Source of the DNA: Isoetes taiwanensis
Lineage: Eukaryota; Streptophyta; Lycopodiopsida; Isoetales; Isoetaceae
Assembly: GCA_021234155.1 (NCBI GenBank)
Contig: JAJEKV010000006.1
Span: 26,952,763 to 27,016,762, forward strand
Length of the DNA stretch: 64,000 nt
Reading direction: 5' to 3'
A program made the translations under genes and the position numbers. Position 1 is the first letter of the stretch, and each line of letters starts with the position of its first letter. The notes below the pieces were generated by a model. That model was given only the letters and a program-made list of their open reading frames with translations, made no database searches and was not told the DNA's origin. Shown one piece after another: positions 48,064-58,885 of the stretch.

Positions 48064-48130
48064 GTCTCACACGTCGCGCCTGGTCAAGAAACTAAAGTTT
48101 AGTTTTTGAACGAGGCGCTACCTGTGAGAC
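48064..48130. repeat. 67-bp hairpin, copy 1
   Basis: The arm GTCTCACACGTCGCGCCT pairs with the distal arm ending AGGCGCTACCTGTGAGAC, and pairing continues through the centre (AAACTAAA against TTTAGTTT). The two 33-base halves are near-complementary with few mismatches and almost no loop. Confidence 0.88.
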
Positions 48131-48277
48131 CTTCATACCTAGACCACGTCCAAACTAGACCAAAACACCTCCAAATTGACCAAGTAGGGGGTCCATTCTG
48201 CCTAACTCGATAAGACTAGCATGATTTGACCCTTAGATCACCCAAATTGGACAACTTTAACCCAATTTAGAGCCAAT

Positions 48278-48344
48278 GTCTCACACGTCGCGCCTGGTCA
48301 AGAAACTAAAGTCCAGCTTTTGAACGAGGCGCTACCTGTGAGAC
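48278..48344. repeat. 67-bp hairpin, copy 2
   Basis: Same arms and length as the hairpin at 48064-48130, 214 bases downstream. It differs by a few bases near the centre (GTCCAGCTTT in place of GTTTAGTTTT), which weakens pairing there. The left arm is unchanged. Confidence 0.88.
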
Positions 48345-48744
48345 CTCCAAACTTTGAACTTCCATAACTTGAGCTACAGAGCTCCAAATCGCCTGAAATT
48401 TGTTGTAATAGGACCGTTAGACAGCCTATAATCCATTTATGATCTCAAATTAGGCTAGAAATGTCAAATCTCAGTTCAAAATGACCAAAATGGCTCAAAC
48501 CCTTGAATTGTTTTTCCAAACTGTGGTTTGTTTGTAAATAGAAGCGTACCCCATTAGTACCTTGCAAGTATTGCTCTCGGCTCAAAGCTGATGCCTTATT
48601 CCTAGATAGAAGTGCCCAAGAACACCCCTTTGTTATAGTCATCTAGACCTCAGCATAGCAACCCAAGTCTAACTGTTGGTACATCACCTCTGCTCATGCC
48701 AAAGGCATAAACCTTGACCTAATTCTGTGTCCTTCTAATAGAGT
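48345..48744. other. No recognised gene
   Basis: Sequence between the hairpins and the T-poor block. No frame of note. Confidence 0.4.
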
Positions 48745-51700
48745 TTGACTTATATAGCCGCCACATTGACACTCCCTATTGTCAAGGTACCTAGAAAGGA
48801 GCTAGAGTCTAGAGCTGTCCAAGTCACTCCATGTGTAGAGATTGGACTCCCCCAAACCAACTTTGCTAGGACCTTAGAGTATGCCTCAAACATCATGGAG
48901 GTCTTGCAAAACAACCCTCATGTCATGCCATACCACATGTCCTAACGTCCATAGACTTGGAGATTATAGATATGTCTCCAGTAATGCTGCTCGAGCCATC
49001 TTGCTTGCTTATAGAGCCCAAAATGTTGTAGGAGAGCCCTTCAAGTAGACCCTTAGACTCTAGAATATACGAGCGTTACTTCCGAAGGATGGGGCCAGAG
49101 CCACAGAAGAGCTAGAGGCGCAACTCCTTGAAGACATCAAGGTCCCAGCCGATGTACAGACAGATAAGGAGAGGAGACCGAAAAGGCAGACCCAAGAGAG
49201 GGAAGATCACCACGACCTTGCTGCCCAGCAGCTCAAGCGAATGTCATGAAATGTCAGCCAAGGAGTGAGATACTCGAATGGATAGGACCCAAGGGACGGA
49301 GGAGATGACCTAACCAGCAAGTACAAATCACGCAAAGGCGACTAGAAGGAGCCATAGTAGGGGAAATGGAGATAACCACACTTCCAGGCACAGGAGAGCC
49401 ACCTCAGAATGAAGCAAAGCCCAAGCAACAGGAGTCGCACTCAGAAATTCAACCTGCGGAGGAATGACAATGCCCTCACCACCACGATCTCGAGCTTCGA
49501 AGATATTTAAGAATGCCCGACTGCAACAGCCAGGTGATCCTACTCAAGCGATCAACGACACCGCACAACGACAACCTTGCAACGACACACCGCATGTAGG
49601 GACGTTGAGCGGTCACCGCATTCCTCACGATGAATATACACATAAAGGAGGAGCATCTTTCTCAAGGGATCACATCGACGAACACTCTTCGCAACTGGCG
49701 TGACGAGCTCGGATCAGACATGAAGCTCAACAATAGTAGCAGCATCTCAAAGGAACCCTGGAGTCAACCAGAACGAAGAAGATGCAGCAAAACCGAAGGA
49801 TCAAACGCGATAGGAGGAGGGGAAACCCTAAAGGAGTATAAACATTTAAGTAGATCTTCGTAGTTGTTTTGGAAAAGTGGATGAATTAAAATCCCAATGT
49901 AAATGCGTATATCTCTATTGTATATCTCGGGCGTTCACAGATATAGTGGAGAAACATGAGTTCTGATCGGGGTTTTAGGATTTAACGCCTCAAATTAGGG
50001 GAGCTCCTTCACCGACTACCAAAGGAGGAAGCAAGGAAGCACAACTATAGCCCAAGATCAAAATGGAAGAGCAAGTATGAGGGAGAAACGACCGAGCCCA
50101 AGCAAACCTTCGACTCCAAACACTTCGAAGTGCCCTCAAATAGAATAATCGCCATTCAATTCCAATGTCGAATAAGAGACAACACCTGGTCATGTCAAGA
50201 TCATCGGCCGAGGCACCAGACATCATCGGTAACACTACATCTTGTGGCAGTGGCAACACTTGATGAACTTATGACACGAGTGGCCTCAACAATAGAAGGA
50301 GGAAAGACCCGATATCAACGAGCCAACTAAGAAGGCAACATCACGACGACCATAATTCCACCTTGTGGTAATATAGGGTGATGCGCTATGACACAGGTAT
50401 TAGATGGAGAGGCACTTACGAAAAGCACTGCGACGAGGAGATATGCCTTCAACAACTAGGTGATGGCTTCGTCAGGTACTCCTGCCAGTAATTAGAAGAA
50501 AAGAAGCTGATCGTACCTCCGACATGTGGGACATCAAACACCCAAGGTAGAAGCATTCGACACCTTAACGACAAGGATAGCAACTGAAGCACCTTCGGCA
50601 AAAAGGAGAGTTCAAGATAATAGCCAGGCTATTCAACGACAAGTATATCTAAGGCAAGTACTTCTTCAATTCAAGGGCCAAGCTGCGCAGATATACGGAT
50701 CCATCACCTCGACAACATAGCCAGCAGGGAGGAGAGCCATGATGCTTTACTTACCAGAGAGACCGACATGCATAGAGGGACAAAGGTCAGGAACTGAAAG
50801 CTGGAGAAGTGCTAGCAACCGACTTCTTCCATGAGCTCCCTAGAGGCAACAGGAGGATCAAAACCGACGAGCACAATCAAAGCCACCGGAAGGTACCTCA
50901 AGATAAGAAGATGGCATAGCACTGTGGAACGTGACAACGTCCAAGCCATGTGATCGAGGGGATCAAACAAGGAAGTTTGGAAGCTCGATGGAGAAGCAAC
51001 TAAGCGAGGCGAGGCGATGACTTGCACGCGGACTTGCATGCAACTTGGTGAACCCAAGGATGGACGATCCAAAGAACAACTGCAGAAGAGAACAACTCCA
51101 GAGGAGTATAGCCAAAGGAATCGCGCACAGCCTCAAGAGACGCCTTCAAATAGCTTCAAGTATCATGAAGGGGGGAACAGTTACCGCCCAAAAACAGGAT
51201 CAGGAAGCAGACCGAAATCTCAAAGCATCAACAACCAGCACACCTTTAGTTAGAATGTGATGCAAAGCGTGTTGTGCCATAGCCGACAAACATTGGAGGG
51301 CCCAGGTATATCAACAAGTTACCCCGGAGCACGAGCTGACGTACAAATAGGAGGATATAGATCGTCAACACCATTGCACCCGGAGGAACACCGATGACAT
51401 CACCAAGGAGTAGGTGTGCAACTCGAAGGGAGGCACAAGGGGGACCTAATAGCTCTAGTAGAAATTGTAATTATGTAAGCTATATGTTTTGCATCTATAG
51501 TTCCCTTGTTATTCCTTCCCTCCCATAGCGTAACAGATCAAAGGAAGAGATGTCAGGCAATTTGCAGGGGTGAAGCAATCAACATCCTCAACACTCTTCG
51601 GGCAACACGATAACGACAAGAGGACTCGACGTATGAGACATCGATGGAGTCAAGGAAACACTATCAGATACAGAGTAGTCCTTTAGATGCCAAGACAAAG

Positions 51701-51980
51701 AGTTCAAGATGAAAGATCTCTTTCAACGGCGCCACCTTCAGGCTTTTGAAAAGCGGCATGGAAAATTTCAAGTGATCAACTACACCATCAAAGCCACCAG
51801 CAATGAGAGGCTTCTAACGAACAAAGTCAATCTCTATATCAAAGAGGAGCCACCGTCAAGGAGACTGAAGCATCGAGCGACTCGGAAGAACGTTACCTTG
51901 CTACTTCAAGCAAAAACGAGTGGGCGAGCTTCTAGCAAGCTCAAGGATCTAAGGCCATCATTTGGCCTAGTAGGTTAAAT
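48745..51980 (+). pseudogene. T-poor, coding-like block, probably decayed retroelement
   Basis: The plus strand is rich in A, C and G and poor in T, as in coding strands of plant LTR retroelements. Short protein-like pieces occur: 48745-48945 (VEIGLPQTNFARTLEYASNI), 49090-49245 (RATEELEAQLLEDIKVPADV, then DHHDLAAQQLKRMS), and 51017-51253 (GRSKEQLQKRTTPEEYSQRN and a serine/glutamine-rich tail). Stops are frequent between them. No protease, reverse transcriptase, RNase H or integrase motif was found by eye. The element identity is inferred from composition only. Confidence 0.3.
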
Positions 51981-53960
51981 GTATGGACGGTAACATCCAT
52001 ATTGGGATTAGAAGGCATTTCCGATATTCTCCGCCGAAAGGATCGCCCCAATATTGGGCTAAGCGTCAAGATTGGGAAGGAAATGCATAGGAGTAACTAT
52101 AATTATACACGATTGTTAATAGACATCCAACGTATTGAAATCACTTGGTGAGATTGATCTCCTCGCTAAGAAGGAATCATTACTAGGATAATTGTTGACC
52201 ATGTATAAATCTAGTACCTCCAAAAGAATAATCCAACCGAAAGAAAAGAAGTAATCTAACAAGTCCGGCCAACTTGTTACGATGACATCAATTCGATTGG
52301 TAGGAATATTCCAAGAGTTAAATAACTAAGAAAGGGGGAATCTCTAGAATATAAAAGAATAATACATGTAAGGTACATCTAAAATAAGAATTATAGTAAT
52401 CAAATAGTCTTTTGAGACAAAAGGAATTGTCATGATGACAAAACCGTGTGGTTTAGAATCGTTCTAACTAAGTAGGTAACCCATAACTACATTGAAATAA
52501 ATGATAACATAATATGTGCATCCATCTTAGATGATTATATATGTCAGCTAAGGCTAGTAAATTAATGCGCTAAGTAAGAAGCGTATAACCTCTTAAGGGG
52601 AGAGAATAGATATGACATTGTGTACAACGTCATTAAAGGAGTGCAGACCATTTTCTTTTCAAGAAAGTGGGAGGGCTCAATCTTATGATTGAACGTGCTT
52701 GCATCAAATTGACCGAATTCAGAGAATAGAGTTCACTCGCAATGGCCAAGAGAATAGAGCCGAAAGCTAGATAGATACCTTAGTGCTCGTGGCCTTCAAT
52801 GTCATGAGACCGACGTAGTAGCTAACTACACCAAGGAATGGAGCAAAACTATGGGAGCAAATCGAATCCACCAAGTCATCTCCAAATTACTCGACCTTAG
52901 CTCAATGGGTGGATGCATTCTAGCCTTAGGTATATGTGTGCATGCATTATAAGCTTTAATGTATCTTATAAATAAGTTACATATAGATCCTAATAATTGC
53001 ATAGAAATTACATATATTATGTAAATAAAATAAGTTAAATAACAACGATGATGGAGGTAGCATGTTAATTAATCCTTCGCAAGGATGAAATTCCTTCCAA
53101 GGATAGCTATATGACCTCGGGGTCCTTATAAATATAAATAGAAAATAGAATTCGGATATACTTAAGTGCATCTTAGGGATATACTTCCAAGGGTAATGCA
53201 AGACCCAAGGAAGAGAATAAGAAGCACATCTAATTTGTGTGTATGATAATTAAAACCTTCTCTATGTAACAATAGGTCTAAAATCAGGGTTATTGTTTAA
53301 ATAATCGCGATCTAAAAGTAATTAAATATTGTAAAGCTTAGAGTAAATATAATTGTACTATCGGAAGTAATGCATCCGATACTATGATAATGTTAATTCA
53401 TAAATATTACCTTAGGGTAATTATGTTAATCACATGCATTAAAGGAGCCAGCAAAAATCGGCTCAGGCATGTCGATTTGTGTAGATTTATAGCTTGCCTA
53501 GTTAAGTATAATCTACGCATGCAACCTATGAGGTAAGGGTTGCATGCGTTGTTACCGATGATGAGACCATTGCGGTGATCTCTAGGACGTGGTGTAATGT
53601 CAATGTAGGCATGACCGCGGTGCCGCTTGCAAAGTCTACTTCTGTCCCACGGAAGTAGACGACCTCGAGAGAAAGGAGGTCATTGAGGAATGCATTGATA
53701 GGAAAAGCACCTCTAGCCCCATATATGCTTTGATAGGAGGAACCTGGCCTTCACGCCCCATATACGGGAAGGACCTATCCTCCACGTTGGGCAACTAAAG
53801 GTGTAGGCATGAGCGGCATATAGGCATCATAGGGCGCTGTCTCCACGGCCATGATGGAAGAAGCATCCTCTTCCTACGCCGGGAGATTAGCCATGCATTC
53901 ATGTAGATAGGTGGGGTGGTCACCATATAACCAAAATTTTATTAATAATTAAAATGGTAA
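51981..53960. other. AT-rich sequence with one GC-richer patch
   Basis: No gene. At 53540-53900 a GC-richer patch reads partly protein-like (DDETIAVISRTWCNVNVGMT) and contains CCCCATATA-type words repeated at about 53718 and 53756. It may be the end of the internal region of the LTR element whose LTR starts at 54617. Confidence 0.35.
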
Positions 53961-54011
53961 TAACATAGTGTCGACCTGCAGGCCAATAGAACACTCCGGA
54001 GGGCAAGGAGG

Positions 54012-54530
54012 TCGAGCTACGAAGACTTGCAACACAAATTTTGTTATAATGTGTTGCAAGTGTAAATCTTGTATGAAATTGATAAACTTTGATAAACTTA
54101 AATGTTGTATTAAGTAAGGTTAATAATTACCTTGCGTGGATTAAGTTATGGAATGATAAGTTAATTGGATAATGAAATAGTACAGTAATGTCTTAAACAT
54201 TACCTTACAGTAATTCTAATAATTAAAATAGTAAGTACGTAATTATAGATATTGTAAAATTAATGCAGGATTTTAAGGTGCAAAGACTTGCAACACAGAT
54301 TTTGTTAGAATGTGTTGCAAGGAATGAAGAGTACCTTAAATAATAATTGTATATGAAAGTGTTAAATTGTGATAAACTAAATGTTGTGATAACGGAAACT
54401 AATAAGTACCTTGTTTTAATCTCAATTTACGAATTGATAAGTTACTTGATAATGTAATGACGTAATAATGTTTTAATATTACTTTAAGGTAATCCTAATA
54501 ATTGTGTAAGTATAATAGTAAAATATTGTA
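54012..54530. repeat. 261-bp tandem duplication, each unit with a perfect small hairpin
   Basis: The unit start AAGACTTGCAACACA recurs 261 bases apart, followed in both copies by TAAATGTTGT, GATAAGTTA(A/C)TTG and TTACCTTACAGTAAT-like words. Each unit begins with CTTGCAACACA and TGTGTTGCAAG, 11-base perfect arms 13 bases apart (54026-54060 and 54287-54321). The copies are diverged outside the hairpin. A weaker third relative may lie near 53390-53430. Confidence 0.75.
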
Positions 54531-54561
54531 TGCATCAAGTTGATTGCAGGTTAGGAAGATT

Positions 54562-54616
54562 CCAAGGTGGGGAGAACCACGATGCTGCGGACAGCATCAT
54601 TTCAAGGTGGGGAGAA
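54562..54616 (+). promoter_or_regulatory. Polypurine tract of an LTR retrotransposon (duplicated)
   Basis: AAGGTGGGGAGAA directly precedes the LTR start at 54617, the standard position of the plus-strand primer. The same word, with flanking bases, occurs 41 bases upstream (54562-54576), apparently a local duplication. Confidence 0.7.
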
Positions 54617-56054
54617 TGTGACGTTCGAGAAAGATAGATACGGTCCCCGTGGGCGATATCGCATCTTTGCACCGCCACGCGCGCATTATCGCCGGCCCCA
54701 ATCGACGCCCGACGCGTACCCAAGCAAGGGCGCCCTAGGGGGCAGCTTGAATGGTGCGCACTTAACAATGTGCACTTTTTAGACCTTTAACCCATTAAAG
54801 GTAGACCAAGGGTCATGGAAACCCTAAACCTAATCATCAAGCTAGCCTACATAAGGCACCAAACCCTAACATTCCCCTTTTCGCCACGCACCTTCGAAAT
54901 TCGATTCGAAACCGAGGAGTCAATTCCAACTCCCCACACCGTAGCGTATGCTCAGCCTTGTCGGATCGTCCTCCCAACCGCGTTTCAAGCCGTAACGTAG
55001 ACATGGACGCCGGATCGAGAGGAGTGAACCAGGGATCAGGTATTTGGTCGAATTGAATAGCCTAAACCTTATTCCAAAATTCTTCAACCAAAGAGGTTTA
55101 GCCTATTAAATCACCCTTAATAGCCAAGATTGACTCTAACTAAAGAACCTAACTCTATGAGATAGATTAGTTCTTTATTACTTATGTTGATATGATGGAT
55201 GGATGTATTCTGTGGACTCATTGTATTGGGAAGGGGGGTAGAGACTTGAATCTTAGTAGATAATGCTCCTAGATAGTCCCTCTTAGTGCATTACTAGATT
55301 TCGGCCTGTGCACGAGGAGCCCACCTCGGTTGTGGGTGAAGGGGCCGATCGCTTAGAATGAGGTTCGTGGTTCTCGACCCTTGGCCCATCCCTCCTGGGT
55401 GTGTAAGTCCTACCGGGGATCAGAGTGACTAGGTCTAATGGCTTGCCACTGAGTGTGGGTAAGGCATGGGCTCGACACCCGTGAGGTGGTGTTCACCTTC
55501 CTCTAGTCACCTTGGGCCAGCATGTAGATCTCTGGAGGGAGCGATCCCTACCTGCCCCATCTGGATCCGGGAGATGTAACCCCCAGAATAGCCCTTTGGC
55601 TATGCACCCGGCGGGCTACAGTCAGGTCCCAACACTTTTCAACCTACCCTGCAAAGTGTGCACAGGAGGGGCGGATGGAGTGGACAACCCAATGCCAAGT
55701 TTTTATGCCAGCCCAATCCATTGTCATGATTCTGTCTGCAATGAACTCTGGAGGCCCAAGCTTGTCAGTCTAGCCCTGTGTCTGAGCCTTGGGTAGGAAC
55801 TTCCTTTGTATTGTGCTGATCTTTGTCTATGCAGATATGTGGTGAGCCATCCTTCGAGATGGTCATGATGTGCTTTGATGTGTTTACGCTTCCGCAGCTA
55901 GGTAGGCCCTGAGGGAGACAGGGTAAATGACACCTTCATTCTTCCCACTGGATTGCAGTGATGTGTGGAGGGCCTTGTATCAGCGTGGAGCTGGAGGGGA
56001 TGAACTCCTGTTTGTATACGATGAGTGCATCGTATACGAGTAGGGGACGTCACA
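54617..56054 (+). repeat. LTR of a plus-strand retrotransposon (3' LTR)
   Basis: It begins TGTGACGT after a polypurine tract and ends ACGTCACA at 56054, an 8-base inverted terminal match with TG...CA ends, giving an LTR of about 1.44 kb. The GC-rich start contains CGCGCGCATTATCGCC. ACCCTAA and AAACCCTAA words occur near 54830-54870. Short frames inside (54815-55000, 55512-55796) are not genes. The matching 5' LTR is not in the window, so this is the 3' LTR of an element extending leftwards, or a partial element. Its right edge cuts the pseudogene at 56055. Confidence 0.75.
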
Positions 56055-57344
56055 TATGATAGATCCTATAGGAGATGGATTTGTACATCCATGAAATATT
56101 TCCAATAGGAAAGTTGGTAACTGTCTGCTGTCTCAATACATGACTATATTTTCCAAACAATGCATCCACATCCTCATGAGTATGTCCGGGCATTAGGAAC
56201 CCCAAATTGACTCTTTCAAAAATACCCACAAATTAAAGTAGGATAGGAAAGAAAACATCCACCGTTTCTTATTTTGACCAAACATAATTATCTAGTTACA
56301 AGAGGAGCTTTACAAGCATCTCGAGGTTTAGCATGAGATGTTGAAGCTCCAACGTGTTCATTAGGTCCATTCCTCCTAAATCTTGCCTTGCTAAACTTTT
56401 CAATACTATTAGGGGTTCCATCCAACAATGCACTATGTAGTGCCCGGCTAGTTGTAGGATCCTGTAGGGTGACCATTGTAACCCTTCTCATAGTTTCTAA
56501 ACACCTCATGATACTCCCAATGTGAAAAATGACCATCACTCCACAACTCTAAACCGAAATGGCCATAATAGGTCCGAGATCTGCCCATGCAATATTGCCC
56601 CCATCCATTGAAATCAGAAAAGGGTATGATCTTCCACATGACTTAGGAATGTACTTGAATTGTGGAAGACAAGTCTTCGTTGGTCCATTTTATCATGTAT
56701 AATACATAGATAGTTATTAGGTTCCATTGCGGATAAGGTCCTCCACATCCAATAAGTTGATCTACATGATAGTTGATCCGTCATATGGTCCTTCATATGT
56801 TCCCTTATCTTTGCCCTTAGACTTGGTTGCACAGCCTTATCTAGTGTCTCCTTCAACTTAGCACATAAATTGCACTTGGCAAAGTTGTTTGAAGTTGCTA
56901 TGGTCACATGCTTGAAATGCTTATTCCATAGCCTACTAAAACTGGGCTGGGATATAGAGGCCACTCCAAGTTCAAGCAATGCATTTATTTCCTCTAATAT
57001 GCTCTTCCGGGTACAATGGGATGGCAATCTCATTTCAACAATAACTCTACCCTGCTTCATCCTTCTTACTCTTATGTGGCATGTTTTCTGCATTGAAATC
57101 CACATATCTTTCAAATATTTCCTTTGCAGCTATAGTTCTTGAGGTAGGCCTTACCAGACCCTTTGTTCCCATGCAATGCAATTTTACTACCATTTTCATG
57201 TCTCTTTTTGCCGTTGTGCCAAGAAGAGGTTGGAATTCCATGTATAGCCATCCATGCTTTTGAACATATCCACTTTCCATTCAATGGGAATCTTTTCTTC
57301 TTTGATCTTTCATCCTGAATTGCATAGCCAAATATGGTGTACAT
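56055..57344 (-). pseudogene. Transposase-like protein (DUF7869-type) pseudogene
   Basis: Minus strand, N to C: KKKRFPLNGKWICSKAWMAI then LHGNKG (57300-57170); after a shift, TSRTIAAKEIFERYVDFNAE and NMPHKSKKDEAG; after a shift at about 57048, RVIVEMRLPSHCTRKSILEE, a Cys pair (AKCNLCAKLKE, about 56874-56842) and YLCIIHDKMDQRR (about 56695-56670). Then HGRSRTYYGHFGLELW near 56590-56540, and VNLGFLMPGHTHEDVDALFG (56210-56150). This order (cysteine pair, D..MDQ, HG..., GHTHED.D) is that of a widespread transposon-linked family. The expected GMDQ is KMDQ here. Several frameshifts make it dead. It stops at 56055 against an LTR. Confidence 0.8.
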
Positions 57345-57544
57345 GAAATTCCTCCTGCTATCACACTTTATGTTCCTGATATGTAGCTCTTGCTACCACC
57401 ATCCTCTATTGTGAACATTCTAATACACAGAGGCCCAACAACATTCACTTCCTCTAACCTTCATCGTGGGCTTCAGGAGAACAATCATAATCGACTTGCA
57501 TCTTTTTGGTGGGATAATGTTTGAAAGTTGGAAGTGGCCTCTTG

Positions 57545-58048
57545 CTACACTGTGGTGAACATTATTGACAATGGTTCTACATCTATAGGAACGTGTAGTT
57601 CCCCTCCGGTTGAATCTTGTCCCCTAGGCCATGCAACAATAGTTGGAACCTCTAGTTGCTTCACACAAGCAAGGCATTCTTGTTTGCCTGAACCCTTTTC
57701 CTTCCAATTGTCATATAATTTTGAGATTGCCACACCTAACCTGTCCTCCCCTAATCTTTCATCATTCACTGCATTGATAGGATCTGCTAGAACAATAATC
57801 CCTTCTCCTACTGCCTCTCTGTTGCATGCATGCAATATCTTGACCTTTTTGTTTTTCCAATCGACCCGAGTATAAAGTACAATTTCCTTTCCTTTGGCAT
57901 CATCCTTTTCATTTCTGGTCTTTTCCTTTCCTTTGCCATCATCTTTGTCATCTTCATTTGTTGGGAATTTTTCCTTGCCTTGATCAGCATCATTGGGGGC
58001 CTTGGATTTAGCATTTTGCAACAATAGATTAGATAAGGCTTTCTTCAT
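57545..58048 (-). CDS. Charged protein with a plant transposon-type C-terminal domain
   Basis: A 167-codon minus frame. Residues 1-52 are lysine/aspartate/glutamate-rich (DDKDDGKGKEKTRNEKDDAK) and probably disordered. Residues 76-145 form a mixed region (GEGIIVLADPINAVNDERLG ... VPTIVAWPRGQD). It resembles the G.V...DP...V....LG......V.......IAWP pattern of a domain common in plant transposon-derived proteins (possibly DUF8039-like, from memory). The frame is open upstream to a TAA next to a possible AG acceptor at about 58076, so more N-terminal exons may exist. It lies 200 bases upstream of the transposase pseudogene on the same strand and may belong to the same element. Confidence 0.5.
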   Translation of the reverse strand: MKKALSNLLLQNAKSKAPNDADQGKEKFPTNEDDKDDGKGKEKTRNEKDDAKGKEIVLYTRVDWKNKKVKILHACNREAVGEGIIVLADPINAVNDERLGEDRLGVAISKLYDNWKEKGSGKQECLACVKQLEVPTIVAWPRGQDSTGGELHVPIDVEPLSIMFTTV

Positions 58049-58059
58049 ATAATCTTCAA

Positions 58060-58440
58060 ATGTCTCAAATGTTTGAACTCTTTATGTTCAAATACATTTA
58101 CTTGGATGTTGTGTGGTTTTTTATTGTTATCAGATGTATATGTGATGCCCAAACCAAAAGAATGAAGAAGTCATGAACTCGATGTGTAACAAATCAAAAT
58201 AGCTTGCCTACACATTATATAAAGCTGACTTATCTTGAGACATTCAAAATTCATGGTCACGACAAATGTGACAATACTTGTTGTAGATATGGAAATAGAA
58301 AAAATGAGATGTATATTAGCTTATGCTTTTCTACTAACTTTTAAAATTTTGCACACTTTCTATAAAAATTTATCCAGCATGTTCCTAAAATGCATAAAAA
58401 CATATAGTAAGTTAGCATATCCAAATAACATCTCCCTAGC
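58060..58440. other. No recognised gene
   Basis: AT-rich stretch upstream of the charged protein frame. Confidence 0.4.
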
Positions 58441-58444
58441 ATGA

Positions 58445-58885
58445 GTTAACCTATAATATATTAACCTATAATAACCTTAAATGTTGTAACCTTAGAAAAA
58501 ACTTTTGAGGTTATTATAGGTTAGCAATTTTTAGGTTAGAAGTTAATTATAGGTTATTAAATGTTAGAAGTTTTAAGGTAGGTTATTATAGGTTAAAAGT
58601 TAAGGTTAGAAGTACTAAGGTTAAGGTTAAAAGTTTAGGTTAAAAGTATTAAGGTTAAAAGTTAAGTTTTAGAAGTTCTAAGGTTAAAACTTCTAACCTT
58701 AAATAAATATAACCTTTAAACTTCTAAAACTTAAAACTTAAAACTTAAAAGTTAAGGTTAGAAGTACTAAGATTAAGGTTAAAAGTTTAGGTTAAAAGTA
58801 CTAAGCTTAAAAGTTTAGGTTAAAAGTATTAAGGTTAAATCTTAAGGTTAAAAGTTAAGTTTTAGAACTTAAAACCTCTAAACCT
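58445..58885. repeat. AGGTTAAAAGTT minisatellite with an orientation switch
   Basis: Units close to AAGGTTAAAAGTT or AGGTTAGAAGT, about 10-13 bases, repeat across the stretch. The left and right parts read AGGTTA on the plus strand. A middle part (about 58680-58750) reads the complement (TTCTAACCTTAAA, AACTTAAAACTTAAAAC), so the array is partly self-complementary. It is not the plant telomere repeat TTTAGGG. Confidence 0.85.

Noticed and set aside
58445-58885. Telomere-like repeat
   Set aside because: The unit is AGGTTAAAAGTT, not TTTAGGG or another known telomeric unit, and it changes orientation internally.
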